From NCBI GenBank assembly GCA_002450095.1, contig DJYK01000015.1, positions 1 to 64,000 of the forward strand: 64,000 bases of DNA. The letters run 5' to 3'. A program made the translations under genes and the position numbers. A model generated the notes under the pieces. The model was not told the origin of the DNA and did no database searches. It was given only the letters and a program-made list of their open reading frames with translations. Below are positions 1 to 8,090 of the stretch, piece by piece. The DNA comes from Mageeibacillus sp. UBA6980. Its GTDB lineage: Bacteria > Bacillota > Clostridia > Saccharofermentanales > Saccharofermentanaceae. Position 1 is the stretch's first letter; each line of letters begins with the position of its first letter.

Positions 1-96
1 ATCAATACTACGCACTCCACATGCCCGGAGACAATGACATTGATGTCAGTAGTATAACCAAACAAGTCAACACACGAAGGTCCCTACCAAACATAT

Positions 97-876
97 CTAT
101 ACTTTTCTCTCTTCATAGTATTTAGAAATCTTAGCTTTAATGTTGCTGTAGTAAGAATCAGTCCATTCCCGCTTATAATCTTCTTGGTAATTGATGATAA
201 TCGTATTATCATTTTTTTCTAAATCATAAATATTATAGTTTTCATCCACAAATATTCCGCCTACTTTTAACCATTCAACAATTCTTTCAAAATTATATTT
301 AAAACATTCTAACCAACTTTTCGTTTTGGGAAGATTATATGCCAGTTTCAATCTACAGTTTTTTTCACCTTCACACTTTCTTTTTATATCGTATAACGTA
401 TGATCTATACGGTCTCCAAATACAGAGGCCCTTGACATGTTAATTCCATTAGTTTCTTTTGGAAAGTGGAATATCGGAGCCTTTCTGTATTCTTTATACT
501 CTTCAACTAAATTTTGATTCAGACCGCACATATTATAGATTCGACGCAAAGAAATCAAACCATCTGCACTACAGGCAACTCCTTGGTCATCATATATAAT
601 TGATTTCCTATCAGGGTCAATATAAAAACTACGCAGCATTAACCATTTTGAATATTCATCGACACTTTGTGATTTATTAGCATACTCAATAAAATCTTGC
701 ATCACTTCAATGTTTTTTTCATACACGTCTTCATAATTCTTCAAACTAACTCTATGTTTTGTTATTGCTCTACCAAATACATCCTTTAATATAGAATCCG
801 AATAATATGTATTTCTGTATTTCTTGTAAAAATCACTTTTCAAATACTCTTCTAATATATCCATTTTCTCCTCCAT
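97..876 (-). CDS. Hypothetical protein, 259 aa
   Basis: I do not recognise this protein with confidence. It is soluble, rich in Tyr, Asn and Lys, and has no signal peptide or membrane segment. The middle (about residues 130-215) carries a conserved-looking block, FHFPKETNGINMSRASVFGD, followed by an amphipathic helix and a Trp/Gly-rich turn, and it resembles from memory a DUF6994-type layout, which I cannot verify. Its base composition is clearly more AT-rich than the genes from 2.8 kb onward, suggesting accessory DNA. The next gene upstream on the same strand ends 27 bases before its start, so the two may be co-transcribed. Confidence 0.65.
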   Translation of the reverse strand: MEEKMDILEEYLKSDFYKKYRNTYYSDSILKDVFGRAITKHRVSLKNYEDVYEKNIEVMQDFIEYANKSQSVDEYSKWLMLRSFYIDPDRKSIIYDDQGVACSADGLISLRRIYNMCGLNQNLVEEYKEYRKAPIFHFPKETNGINMSRASVFGDRIDHTLYDIKRKCEGEKNCRLKLAYNLPKTKSWLECFKYNFERIVEWLKVGGIFVDENYNIYDLEKNDNTIIINYQEDYKREWTDSYYSNIKAKISKYYEERKV

Positions 877-903
877 TATTCTATAATCTCTACTCCCTTG
901 ACA

Positions 904-1368
904 TCATAATGAGAAGTGACGACTACAAACGATGAAACACTTCTTTCCTCTCCAGTATTCATCAACAGTCAATACTGTAAACAATCCTCTAGCGATTTTT
1001 TCATCTTCAAATCGGCAATCCCAATAAATACTATCCGAATTAATTAATTCCTGGGCTTTCCTAACATCATCAATATGCTGTTTAATTTGTTCAGGAGAAT
1101 ACTCTTTGTATCTTCTTGATGGCATAATTGTAATATTTGCAGCTGGATAAAATGTGCCAGTTTCGCCACTTCTATCAATCTGATGAAATAAAGCGCAAAT
1201 CTCTTTCTCAGATAATTTCACTGAATTTAAACAAATCGCATATACATAAGACATGGATGCATACTCCAACAACGCCTGTGTTGAATAAGGCGTCCATGAC
1301 ACATAATGCCATTTGGGTTCCGTTATCTTATTCAAGAACCATTCATTATCAATTATAACATCTACCAT
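904..1368 (-). CDS. Hypothetical protein, 154 aa
   Basis: This is an unrecognised soluble protein. The start is supported by a GGAGGAG Shine-Dalgarno sequence about 6 bases upstream. No membrane segment or known catalytic motif is visible. The C-terminal part, ending near WRGKKCFIVCSRHF, looks like a small alpha/beta fold. It lies directly upstream of the 259-aa gene on the same strand in the same AT-rich stretch. No function can be proposed from sequence alone. Confidence 0.6.
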   Translation of the reverse strand: MVDVIIDNEWFLNKITEPKWHYVSWTPYSTQALLEYASMSYVYAICLNSVKLSEKEICALFHQIDRSGETGTFYPAANITIMPSRRYKEYSPEQIKQHIDDVRKAQELINSDSIYWDCRFEDEKIARGLFTVLTVDEYWRGKKCFIVCSRHFSL

Positions 1369-1478
1369 AACGTCTCCTCCTTTGATTCATTAAAGTTCAC
1401 CTAATTTAAAATTTGTCTTACTTTGTTCCTAACATGCGGTTTAAACAATATACACAATCTCTAGACGGGGATGCCCGT

Positions 1479-1577
1479 CTATCTTTCTCCGTTCTTGATC
1501 CTATGATAGTCCTCCATCTCGATATCAAGTGTAATCGTTCTCTCCCGGGTGTTACTCATTCGCTGCAAAAGGCTCAC
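1479..1577 (-). other. Possible coding remnant, about 32 aa
   Basis: This reading frame stays open back to a stop near 1625 and has protein-like composition (a Glu/Arg-rich stretch, RERTITLDIEMEDYHRIKNG). The only start codons are a GTG at 1575-1577 after a GAGGAA stretch and an ATG at 1557-1559. It could be a tiny gene or the 3' remnant of a broken gene. The TAG stop falls in an 8-bp inverted repeat (1463-1482, arms TAGACGGG/CCCGTCTA, loop GATG) that could be a weak terminator. Confidence 0.25.
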
Positions 1578-1641
1578 GGCTTCCTCTATGTCTCCTCGTC
1601 TATATCCGTCTGGGATGGTCGGTTGTTCTTATCTCGATTTC

Positions 1642-1809
1642 CTAAAAAAAAGATGTAATTAAATCATTATTTTCATCTACTGCGACAGGTTTCTTATTAG
1701 ATTCTTCTTCAGCTTTTTTATAACGGCGAGTTTGCCCAAAATGAACAGATGAAGCCCTGCCCCTTGGAGCTTTTATAATATTTAAATACTTTTCTAACAA
1801 TTGATTCAC
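1642..1809 (-). CDS. Small basic protein, 55 aa, GTG start
   Basis: This gene starts with GTG at 1807-1809, about 11 bases after a strong AAAGGAGGA ribosome-binding site (1821-1829). The product is a short charged peptide with a basic centre (GRASSVHFGQTRRYKK) and an acidic tail, and has no signal peptide. The homology is unknown. The strong ribosome-binding site is the main reason to believe it. It stands upstream of the two AT-rich unknown genes on the same strand, which may form one loose transcription unit with it. Confidence 0.5.
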   Translation of the reverse strand: MNQLLEKYLNIIKAPRGRASSVHFGQTRRYKKAEEESNKKPVAVDENNDLITSFF

Positions 1810-1941
1810 GACAAATATAATCCTCCTTTGTAAATTCGGCAGTATAGTTTCCTTTGTCTGCCGCGATTTGCCGTAATATGCCGAAGTTTACGGCATTATG
1901 CGTTCCCGCTGAACCGTTTGCCCCAGCAGACGAACAGTATC

Positions 1942-2340
1942 TTAATCATATCTGGACTCTATGTACTCAGGTCTTTCACAATCCCAATTCTCAACCCATT
2001 CGCCATCCGCTAACTCAATACAAAAAACACCTATATCGCCGGATTGAACCCAAAACGCATATCTGTCTCTTTCCCACACCATGCCCCAGTAATCCGCAGA
2101 ACGGCATGGCTCGATCTCGCAAATCAACTCATCATCGATTGAATTGTACAGACGAATAATTACAGTATCATCTTCTATAGTTTGAATTGAGTAGTACGCT
2201 TCGTCATACGAATAGAGTTTCGAGGTGTCAGTAAACGACCCCCAATTATCCGTTGTTAATTGCTCGGAATCGTTACAGCCGCACAGGATCACAAACAAAG
2301 ACAAACATACTAACAGTAATACTCTTCTTAATCTACGCAT
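1942..2340 (-). CDS. Small lipoprotein, 132 aa
   Basis: The N-terminus (MRRLRR then a hydrophobic stretch to about residue 20) ends in LCGC, a lipobox predicting lipid attachment at Cys22 and anchoring outside the cytoplasmic membrane. The mature part is acidic and beta-rich, with WVQSGDIGVFCIEL-type strands, and I recognise no domain. The start at 2340 is preferred over an ATG 15 bases upstream because GGGGGA lies at proper distance only from 2340. It is monocistronic as far as can be seen, with a repeat array upstream. Confidence 0.75.
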   Translation of the reverse strand: MRRLRRVLLLVCLSLFVILCGCNDSEQLTTDNWGSFTDTSKLYSYDEAYYSIQTIEDDTVIIRLYNSIDDELICEIEPCRSADYWGMVWERDRYAFWVQSGDIGVFCIELADGEWVENWDCERPEYIESRYD

Positions 2341-2487
2341 CAGATAATCCCCCATAAACCCGATTATGAATCCTCTCTTGATTCATATCTTCTTTCTCCC
2401 CACCATCCGGGCAGTAATCTGTTTCTCTCCATATTTCATAGACTGTTTTCTATTATAGCAATATATTCCGTCTCCGGGCGCTCCTAT

Positions 2488-2704
2488 ATGCCGGACGATA
2501 TTTCGAACTATTATGTAACGGAATCTCAGATATTGAAATTCCGTAACAAAAAACACGGCAATTTCGTGACGCAATTGTGAATGCGGTAATTTCGTAACGA
2601 AGAAACAGGTTATTCCGTGACGGAATCTCGTATAAGCAAATTACGTCACGAAAACACACTGATATTCGTGACGTAATCTTAAAATATAGAATTACGTTAC
2701 GAAA
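2488..2704. repeat. Array of eight 13-bp dyads with alternating 28/23-bp spacing
   Basis: Eight copies related to TTCCGTGACGGAA (general form TTnCGTnACGnAA) are centred at 2517, 2545, 2568, 2596, 2619, 2647, 2670 and 2698, with a degenerate half-copy near 2494. Centre distances are 28, 23, 28, 23, 28, 23, 28, so the true unit is 51 bp holding two dyads. Neighbouring dyads can also pair with each other: 2640-2652 is fully complementary to 2665-2677. The dyads are conserved while spacers are not, which points to selection on DNA or RNA structure. It fills the gap between two minus-strand genes. Confidence 0.85.
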
Positions 2705-2791
2705 AGGGCCTCGATATACTCATATCCCCGGCGGATACAGAGCCGACAAGAAGAATATCACTATAAGCCGCTGCACCATTCCGATAAACTC

Positions 2792-3768
2792 TCATATGAA
2801 CAGAGGATCGTTCTTATGTTTATCAAACCATCCGTCGATGCAGGTCTTAAGAACGCTCGTCTCATAAGTGACCTTATCTTTATAGTAATACTTAAACGGG
2901 CAGGTTCCGATAATACCATCGGCAAGGATCATATCTTCTCTTATCACCGTCCAGGTAAACCCTGCATAAAAGATCTTATCTTCGGTCTTAAGACCTCTTC
3001 CGCTTAAGATCACGGCGGGTACAACACCGTGTCTTACGACCCAGTCACCGTGCCTTACATTCCCGTCGACCGTTACCAACGGAACACCTGACAATGAACC
3101 ATCCTCATCAGGCTTAAGGAACCAGTCGTAATCCTTGTAACCGATATACCTGCGGTACTTCTCATACTCATTCTTTGTAAGAACGGTAATGCCGGAAGGG
3201 ATGACATCAAGCCTTTCCTTACCGGTCGTAACGCCATCTATAAGATCAGGTTCATACATAACGATCTCTCTTCGGTCGGGCTTCGGAAAGCGTGCCGGTC
3301 CCTCGTTACGCACGTCTCTTAAAAGCTTCTCCTCATAAGAAATGTAAGCCCATATCTCGAGACAGTGCATCTTATGGACCTTACTGTAGTAACAGATGTA
3401 CGACATCTGCATGTTATGTTCACGAAGCTTAAGATCAACGGCATCCAGGATCTTAATAAGCGACTTGCGGTTGATGACATGAATTACGTTAAACCTGTCA
3501 CGGCTGATAAAGCCGTTTCCGGGACAAAACTCTCTATAGAATTCCGAATCTTCTTCTATCTTCCTGTCGATCTGAACTTTGTAAAAAAGGAATACTCGTA
3601 GTGCCACTCGCATTTCTTCTTAAGTCTTTGATCAAAGTCGTAGGTCCTATGGTCATTCTCGATAGAGTATTCAATCCCGGATCTGTACCTTGCGTAAAGA
3701 AGAGCCGAGATCGCACCGGCGGCATCGTCAGGAATGATATTGGAGTTTTTATTAAAAAGATCGATCAT
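2792..3768 (-). pseudogene. Frameshifted gene with DUF6273-like C-terminus
   Basis: The N-terminal part (from ATG 3768, MIDLFNKNSNIIPDDAAG) runs out of frame after about 62 codons at a run of six A on the plus strand (3583-3588). The rest continues in another frame to 2792. Adding one base to the run gives one continuous 325-aa protein. The C-terminal 60 residues (FTWTVI, then ADGIIG, YETSVLKTCIDGWFD) resemble DUF6273, a domain of unknown role in clostridial proteins. The frameshift may be a real mutation, slippage, or an assembly error. Its start overlaps the stop of the 54-aa ORF upstream. Confidence 0.65.
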
Positions 3769-3929
3769 CTGATCACCTGCCGGATGTTTACATTGAACAT
3801 TTCATTCTCCTCCCATATCCCCGTTACGGCCCATAACTTAAAAGGTATCCCATATATTATCTCATAAAGTCCGTATCCTGCCACGGATCTGGCGAAGACG
3901 GTCAAGCAAACAGCAAGTGTTGCTTTCAA
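3765..3929 (-). CDS. Small hydrophobic protein, 54 aa, TTG start
   Basis: An open frame starts at a TTG (3927-3929) that overlaps the TGA stop of the YczE-like gene and ends in a TGA overlapping the ATG of the next gene. This is a chain of translational coupling on both sides. The product has a hydrophobic N-terminal helix (about residues 3-20), an aromatic middle (GLYEIIYGIPFKLWAV) and a polar tail. There is no separate Shine-Dalgarno sequence before the TTG. An alternative is a shorter ORF from the ATG at 3800, after GGAGGAG, giving 11 aa. The homology is unknown. Confidence 0.5.
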   Translation of the reverse strand: MKATLAVCLTVFARSVAGYGLYEIIYGIPFKLWAVTGIWEENEMFNVNIRQVIR

Positions 3930-4591
3930 GATGGAGTTCGTCGGGCTTTCCGGATCATATGCCTGATGTAGATCCTCTGCACCTTCTTAGTGCAGAATTC
4001 GATGGCGGGTCCACCTGCAAGAACGGATACGACGGTAAAGAGCCCGATCCTCGCACCCAAGAGTATCCCTGCGACCATCAGGACAAGGTCACAGGCGATC
4101 TTTACGTATTTAAGGTCTTTATGAAGCTTATCGGTGATCCAGAGCGTAACGCCCGTAAAGGCATCGACGCCGATATCGACCGCTATGTAGATGCCGAGTC
4201 CTGCCGCCAGCATCGCAAAACCGGTTACCGCGATAAGTATCTTTACAGGCAGTGCTTCGGTATGGACCAGAAGTTCGAGAAGCTTTGTGCCCGCATTGGC
4301 GCTTATACTGTAGAGGACCATATATATCATGGTCCCTATACTCACATATCTCCTGTCGACAATAAGAAGAAAGATAAGAAGGACAGCCGTCACCGCCAGC
4401 GACACAGTTCCTATGCTCTCGAGCGAAAGCCCGAGGATTATCCTTATCCCGTCATAGAACGAACCTACCGCATCCATACCGAGCGAAGCAAAGTTTTCAA
4501 ACCCGCAGCCGACACCGCACAGGACTGCTCCTATGGCAGTAAGAATAATATCGCTTATCTTTGGCAGATGTAACTTTGTGCGTTTGTCCAT
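3926..4591 (-). CDS. YczE/YyaS/YitT-type integral membrane protein
   Basis: This 221-aa protein has about five hydrophobic segments. It shows the pattern of the YczE family: a first membrane repeat with GMDAVGSFYDGIRIILGLSLESIGTVS and a second with IAVDIGVDAFTGVTLWITDKL. These glycine/aspartate-rich turns are typical of the family. The biochemical role of the family is not established (YczE was linked to surfactin production in B. subtilis). A TATAAT box lies 5 bases before the ATG, so the mRNA is probably leaderless. It heads an operon with the two downstream genes. Confidence 0.8.
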   Translation of the reverse strand: MDKRTKLHLPKISDIILTAIGAVLCGVGCGFENFASLGMDAVGSFYDGIRIILGLSLESIGTVSLAVTAVLLIFLLIVDRRYVSIGTMIYMVLYSISANAGTKLLELLVHTEALPVKILIAVTGFAMLAAGLGIYIAVDIGVDAFTGVTLWITDKLHKDLKYVKIACDLVLMVAGILLGARIGLFTVVSVLAGGPAIEFCTKKVQRIYIRHMIRKARRTPS

Positions 4592-4596
4592 AACTA

Positions 4597-4602
4597 ATTA
4601 TA
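4597..4602 (-). promoter_or_regulatory. -10 box of a probable leaderless transcript (YczE-like gene)
   Basis: TATAAT on the minus strand ends 5 bases before the ATG at 4591. Transcription would start at or next to the ATG. No good -35 box is seen at 16-18 bp. Confidence 0.5.
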
Positions 4603-4659
4603 CCCTCAGAAGATATGCATAGTGCTACAATACCTCTGCTTTTTACGAGGAGATTATTT

Positions 4660-6300
4660 ATGAGTAAGACAAAAAGACCTTTTTTCGCGCATTATGCGAA
4701 GATCTTCAAGAACGAATTCAAAGGATACAACACCAAGTATCTTATTAATGACCTGACGGCCGGAATCACGGTCGGAGCCGTAGCCCTGCCTCTCGCTCTC
4801 GCATTCGGTGCAGCGAGCGTCGATCCCGAACACCTGGCATTGGGTATCGCGGGAGGTCTTATAACCGCCATACTCGCGGGGCTCATATCGGGTATCCTCG
4901 GCGGCGGATCGTTCCAGATATCGGGGCCCACCGGAGCCATGGCCGTCATCCTCGGAACGATAGTATCAGGTCAGTACGGGATACAGGGAATGTTCATGGC
5001 CACATTCATCTCGGGACTTATACTTCTGCTTTCAGGTCTTCTCCGACTCGGAAGATTCGTGCAGTTCATACCTAAGCCCGTTGTCACCGGCTTCACCTCG
5101 GGAATATCACTCGTTATCGCAATCGGACAATTTGGAAATGCCTTCGGTGTCGATGCTTCGGGAAAAGAGACGATAGACAAGGTCCTGACCTTCGTATCCA
5201 ATATAGGTAAGACCCATCTTCCTACATTGGCGGTTGCAGCGATCGTGATCGTCATCATGGCCTTATATCCCAAGAAGCTTTCCAAATACGTTCCATCCTC
5301 GCTTGTAGCGATAATCATCGCCACTTTGCTGGTTAAGCTTACGGGACTTGACGTAAAGACTATCGGAGCGATCCCCACCTCGATCATCAACTCCGAGAAC
5401 CTTAACATAGGAGCCGTAAGCATTCCCATGTTAAGCTCCATATTCCAATACGCGATAACTATTGCTCTTCTCGGAATGATCGAGAGCCTTCTGTGCGGAA
5501 CGGCAGCCGCAGCGATGAAGAAGGAGAAATTCGATTCGAACGTCGAACTCATCGCTCAGGGTGTCGCCAATATGGTCGTCCCTTTCGCCGGAGGTGTACC
5601 TTCCACGGCAGCCATCGCGAGAACCTCCGTAGCAATCAAGAGCGGCGGCAGAACGAGACTTACATCAGTCTTTCAGTCGATATTCCTCGTACTTTGCATG
5701 TTCGTCCTTTCCCCTCTCATCGGTATGGTCCCCTACAGCGCACTCGCAGGTGTCCTGTTCGTAACTGCTTATAAGATGAACGACTTTAAGACCATAAAAA
5801 GCTACTTCAAACACGGATTGAAAGATGCGATCATCCTTTGCTTCGTAACTATGGTCGCTACCGTTATCTTCGACCTTACTTATGCGATCGTAATAGGAGT
5901 CGCACTCTCCATGATCATCACGATAAGCAAGCTCGCAGATATAAGAGTAAACATCGAGGAAGAGACCCTTATTGGCAATAAGAATGCGGGCATCGTCTAC
6001 AGCATCGGCGCTTACTTCTTCGCTAACGGCAAGCAGCTCAAGAAGGCGATCGAGAAGTGCCCGAACAGATACGACACATACATCCTCTCATTCAGAGGCG
6101 TTGTCTTCGTTGACGTATCAGCAGAGACGGAATTTCTGGAAGCGATCGAATATATTAAGGAGCAGGGATCCGATTTCTGTTTCGTAGGATTAAACAGCGA
6201 CGTGAGCAACGCACTCGAGAAGATCGAGTTCCAGGAGACGGTCGGACGCGAACACTTCTATCCGAACCTCGAGGATTATGTCGCTTCCATCAGGGGATAA
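4660..6300 (+). CDS. SulP family anion transporter with STAS domain
   Basis: This 546-aa inner-membrane protein has about ten to twelve hydrophobic segments, the SulP N-terminal region with VALPLALAFGAAS and ISGPTGAMAVIL, and a C-terminal cytoplasmic STAS domain (about residues 435-540, FRGVVFVDVSAETEF). SulP proteins carry sulfate, bicarbonate or dicarboxylates, and the substrate cannot be read from sequence. The start at 4660 is chosen for the GAGGAG Shine-Dalgarno sequence 7 bases upstream, 15 codons shorter than the longest frame. It is divergent from the YczE-like gene and ends 4 bases before the convergent response-regulator gene. Confidence 0.92.
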   Translation: MSKTKRPFFAHYAKIFKNEFKGYNTKYLINDLTAGITVGAVALPLALAFGAASVDPEHLALGIAGGLITAILAGLISGILGGGSFQISGPTGAMAVILGTIVSGQYGIQGMFMATFISGLILLLSGLLRLGRFVQFIPKPVVTGFTSGISLVIAIGQFGNAFGVDASGKETIDKVLTFVSNIGKTHLPTLAVAAIVIVIMALYPKKLSKYVPSSLVAIIIATLLVKLTGLDVKTIGAIPTSIINSENLNIGAVSIPMLSSIFQYAITIALLGMIESLLCGTAAAAMKKEKFDSNVELIAQGVANMVVPFAGGVPSTAAIARTSVAIKSGGRTRLTSVFQSIFLVLCMFVLSPLIGMVPYSALAGVLFVTAYKMNDFKTIKSYFKHGLKDAIILCFVTMVATVIFDLTYAIVIGVALSMIITISKLADIRVNIEEETLIGNKNAGIVYSIGAYFFANGKQLKKAIEKCPNRYDTYILSFRGVVFVDVSAETEFLEAIEYIKEQGSDFCFVGLNSDVSNALEKIEFQETVGREHFYPNLEDYVASIRG

Positions 6301-6303
6301 TCA

Positions 6304-6942
6304 TCAGATCCTGATCTTCTGATAGTAAAAACAGGCCAGCTGCGTTCTGTCACGAAGGTCCAGTTTGGAGAGGACCGAACTCATCATATTCCTGACGGTC
6401 CCTTCCGACAGGAACATCCTCTCCGAGATCTCCTTGTTGGACAGTCCTTCCGCGACATGCTCGATAAGCTCCTGCTCTTTGGGGCCTATATCAAACTCGG
6501 AATAATCAAAGTGTTCCTTGCGGTTAAGAAGCTCGGGAAGTTTCTCAACGACTTTGCCCGCGAAGACCGTCTTCCCGTCCATGACCGCACGGACGCATGT
6601 CGCGATCCCATCACAGTCCTGCTTCAGGATGTAGCCTTTGGCCCCTACGGTCAGAGCCTTGTTGATATACTCATCATCAAGAAAAGTCGTTAGGAAGATT
6701 ATCTTCGTATCCTTCTTTTCCGAGAGGATGCCGTCAGCCGTCTCGAGGCCGTCCATACCGTCCATCCTTATATCCATGAGGATGACATCACAGTCGTTGC
6801 CGAGAGCATACGATACCGCGTCCTTGCCGTTATCAGCTTCATTTACGACCGTAATCGGCTCACCGTCACCGTCGTTCTCAAGTATTACCTTCAACGCTCC
6901 CGATACGAGCGGATCATCATCTACGATAAATACATTTATCAT
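6304..6942 (-). CDS. NarL/LuxR-type response regulator
   Basis: This 212-aa regulator has an N-terminal receiver domain with acidic pocket D8/D9, phospho-acceptor D57 (VILMDIRMDG) and a C-terminal LuxR-type HTH (about residues 145-205, GLSNKEISERMFLSEGTVRNMM). It is the partner of the histidine kinase whose stop lies 1 base upstream of its start. With the ABC genes further upstream the layout matches the LnrK role in B. subtilis linearmycin resistance, where the regulator activates its own ABC operon. It probably binds the inverted repeats at 11447-11478 (inference). Confidence 0.92.
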   Translation of the reverse strand: MINVFIVDDDPLVSGALKVILENDGDGEPITVVNEADNGKDAVSYALGNDCDVILMDIRMDGMDGLETADGILSEKKDTKIIFLTTFLDDEYINKALTVGAKGYILKQDCDGIATCVRAVMDGKTVFAGKVVEKLPELLNRKEHFDYSEFDIGPKEQELIEHVAEGLSNKEISERMFLSEGTVRNMMSSVLSKLDLRDRTQLACFYYQKIRI

Positions 6943-6943
6943 T

Positions 6944-8065
6944 TCATGTCTCCTTCTTGGCAGTCACAAGAACCGTAAAGCCCTTATCATCCGAGAACAC
7001 TCTCGCCGTGCCGTTTATCGACGCTGCCCTTTGTATTATATTCTCTATTCCTATTCCGGAACCGCCGCAGCCGTCTGCGGTATAATCCCTTTCCTCACAG
7101 CGCCCGTTATCAAAGATAAAGATCCTCCAGAAAGTATTATTCTCTATGACCTCTACTCTCACCTTATCACCGTTGCTGTACTTATTGATATTTGTTAGAG
7201 CCTCCTTGACTATGCCGAGCACCGCCTTTTTGAATTCGCTCGAAGTCGGAGACTCTATCGAAGTCATAAGCTTGGCATCGAACTTCGGATCCAATGACTT
7301 CATAAGGTCATTAAGCCCGAGCGACAGATCGATCGAATCATCGTGAAGCTCGTGAACGGACTTTCTTATTGATGTCATCGCATTATTGATGGATTCGTCC
7401 ACGGACATGAGATAAGGCTTAAGCGTCTCGTCCTTGTTAATGACCGTGACCGCTTTCATCTGTACGATCGCACGCGTAAGTATATGACCGACATTGTCGT
7501 GTATCTCACGCGCTATACGATTTCTCTCCTCCAAAGTCGCGAGATAGATATCATTCTCGCTGCGGTCGACCGCAGACCTTCTCCTCCTTCTTTCCCGTAT
7601 CGCATTCTCACGGGACTCATCGTATTTCTTAAGAAGTGACTCCCGCTCCTCTTCCGTCTTCAGAGAATTAAACGAGATGTACGAGGACAGGATAATAAGC
7701 CCTACGATGACGAGACTTCGCTCTCTTAAGATAAATGCCGTCACTAAGATGAGGAAGACAGGTACGATAAGCTTGATATGAAGAGGCTTTCCCCGGATGC
7801 AAAAACTCCAGCACGCGAGAGCGGGAAACGCTATAACCGCTTCTTCGAATCCTGCTGCCGCAGATACTGCGCTTATGAAAGCAACAGCAAAAACATATAC
7901 GGGTCTTCCGACAAGCAAGGAAACAAAAAGGAAGAATACAAGAAGCAGTATACCCGTTAAAACCTTAACATCGGTAATGGAAAAGCCGGCGACAGCAGAA
8001 ACCGTCGCCAGCATCAGAATCGTAGTGATCAGTATAATGATCCTGTCCGTTAAGGACCTTATCAT
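6944..8065 (-). CDS. Sensor histidine kinase (HisKA_3 type)
   Basis: This 373-aa kinase has four to five closely packed hydrophobic segments in residues 8-130, with no sizeable extracellular domain. A DHp helix follows with the HisKA_3 motif EERNRIAREIHDNVGH (His189) and an HATPase domain with the N-box EALTNINKYS (about 289-298) and G-box GSGIGIENI. Kinases of this build (LiaS/LnrJ class) usually sense envelope stress or membrane-active compounds through their membrane part. It sits between the ABC permease genes and the response regulator, and is probably co-transcribed with both. Confidence 0.92.
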   Translation of the reverse strand: MIRSLTDRIIILITTILMLATVSAVAGFSITDVKVLTGILLLVFFLFVSLLVGRPVYVFAVAFISAVSAAAGFEEAVIAFPALACWSFCIRGKPLHIKLIVPVFLILVTAFILRERSLVIVGLIILSSYISFNSLKTEEERESLLKKYDESRENAIRERRRRRSAVDRSENDIYLATLEERNRIAREIHDNVGHILTRAIVQMKAVTVINKDETLKPYLMSVDESINNAMTSIRKSVHELHDDSIDLSLGLNDLMKSLDPKFDAKLMTSIESPTSSEFKKAVLGIVKEALTNINKYSNGDKVRVEVIENNTFWRIFIFDNGRCEERDYTADGCGGSGIGIENIIQRAASINGTARVFSDDKGFTVLVTAKKET

Positions 8066-8090
8066 GCTCTCTCCTTAAGTAGCTATCTTA

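Noticed and set aside
1..125. Plus-strand frame open from the window edge to a TAG at 123-125
   Set aside because: Forty codons open in AT-rich DNA with no recognisable motif, and its end overlaps a better-supported opposite gene; not enough to call a gene end.
2383..2659. Minus-strand ORFs across the dyad array, one with 17-residue repeats
   Set aside because: The repeat follows from the 51-bp DNA period; the dyads are conserved as DNA, start signals are poor, and the composition is unlike proteins.
3573..3592. Programmed minus-one frameshift at the T-run of the DUF6273-like gene
   Set aside because: The phase of the six-U run does not fit the X-XXY-YYZ slippery heptamer, as slippage would mispair the P-site; mutation or sequence error is simpler.
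3917..4573. 218-aa plus-strand ORF opposite the YczE-like gene
   Set aside because: It has a hydrophilic, Arg/Tyr/Asp-rich antisense composition, and the opposite strand encodes a clear membrane protein.
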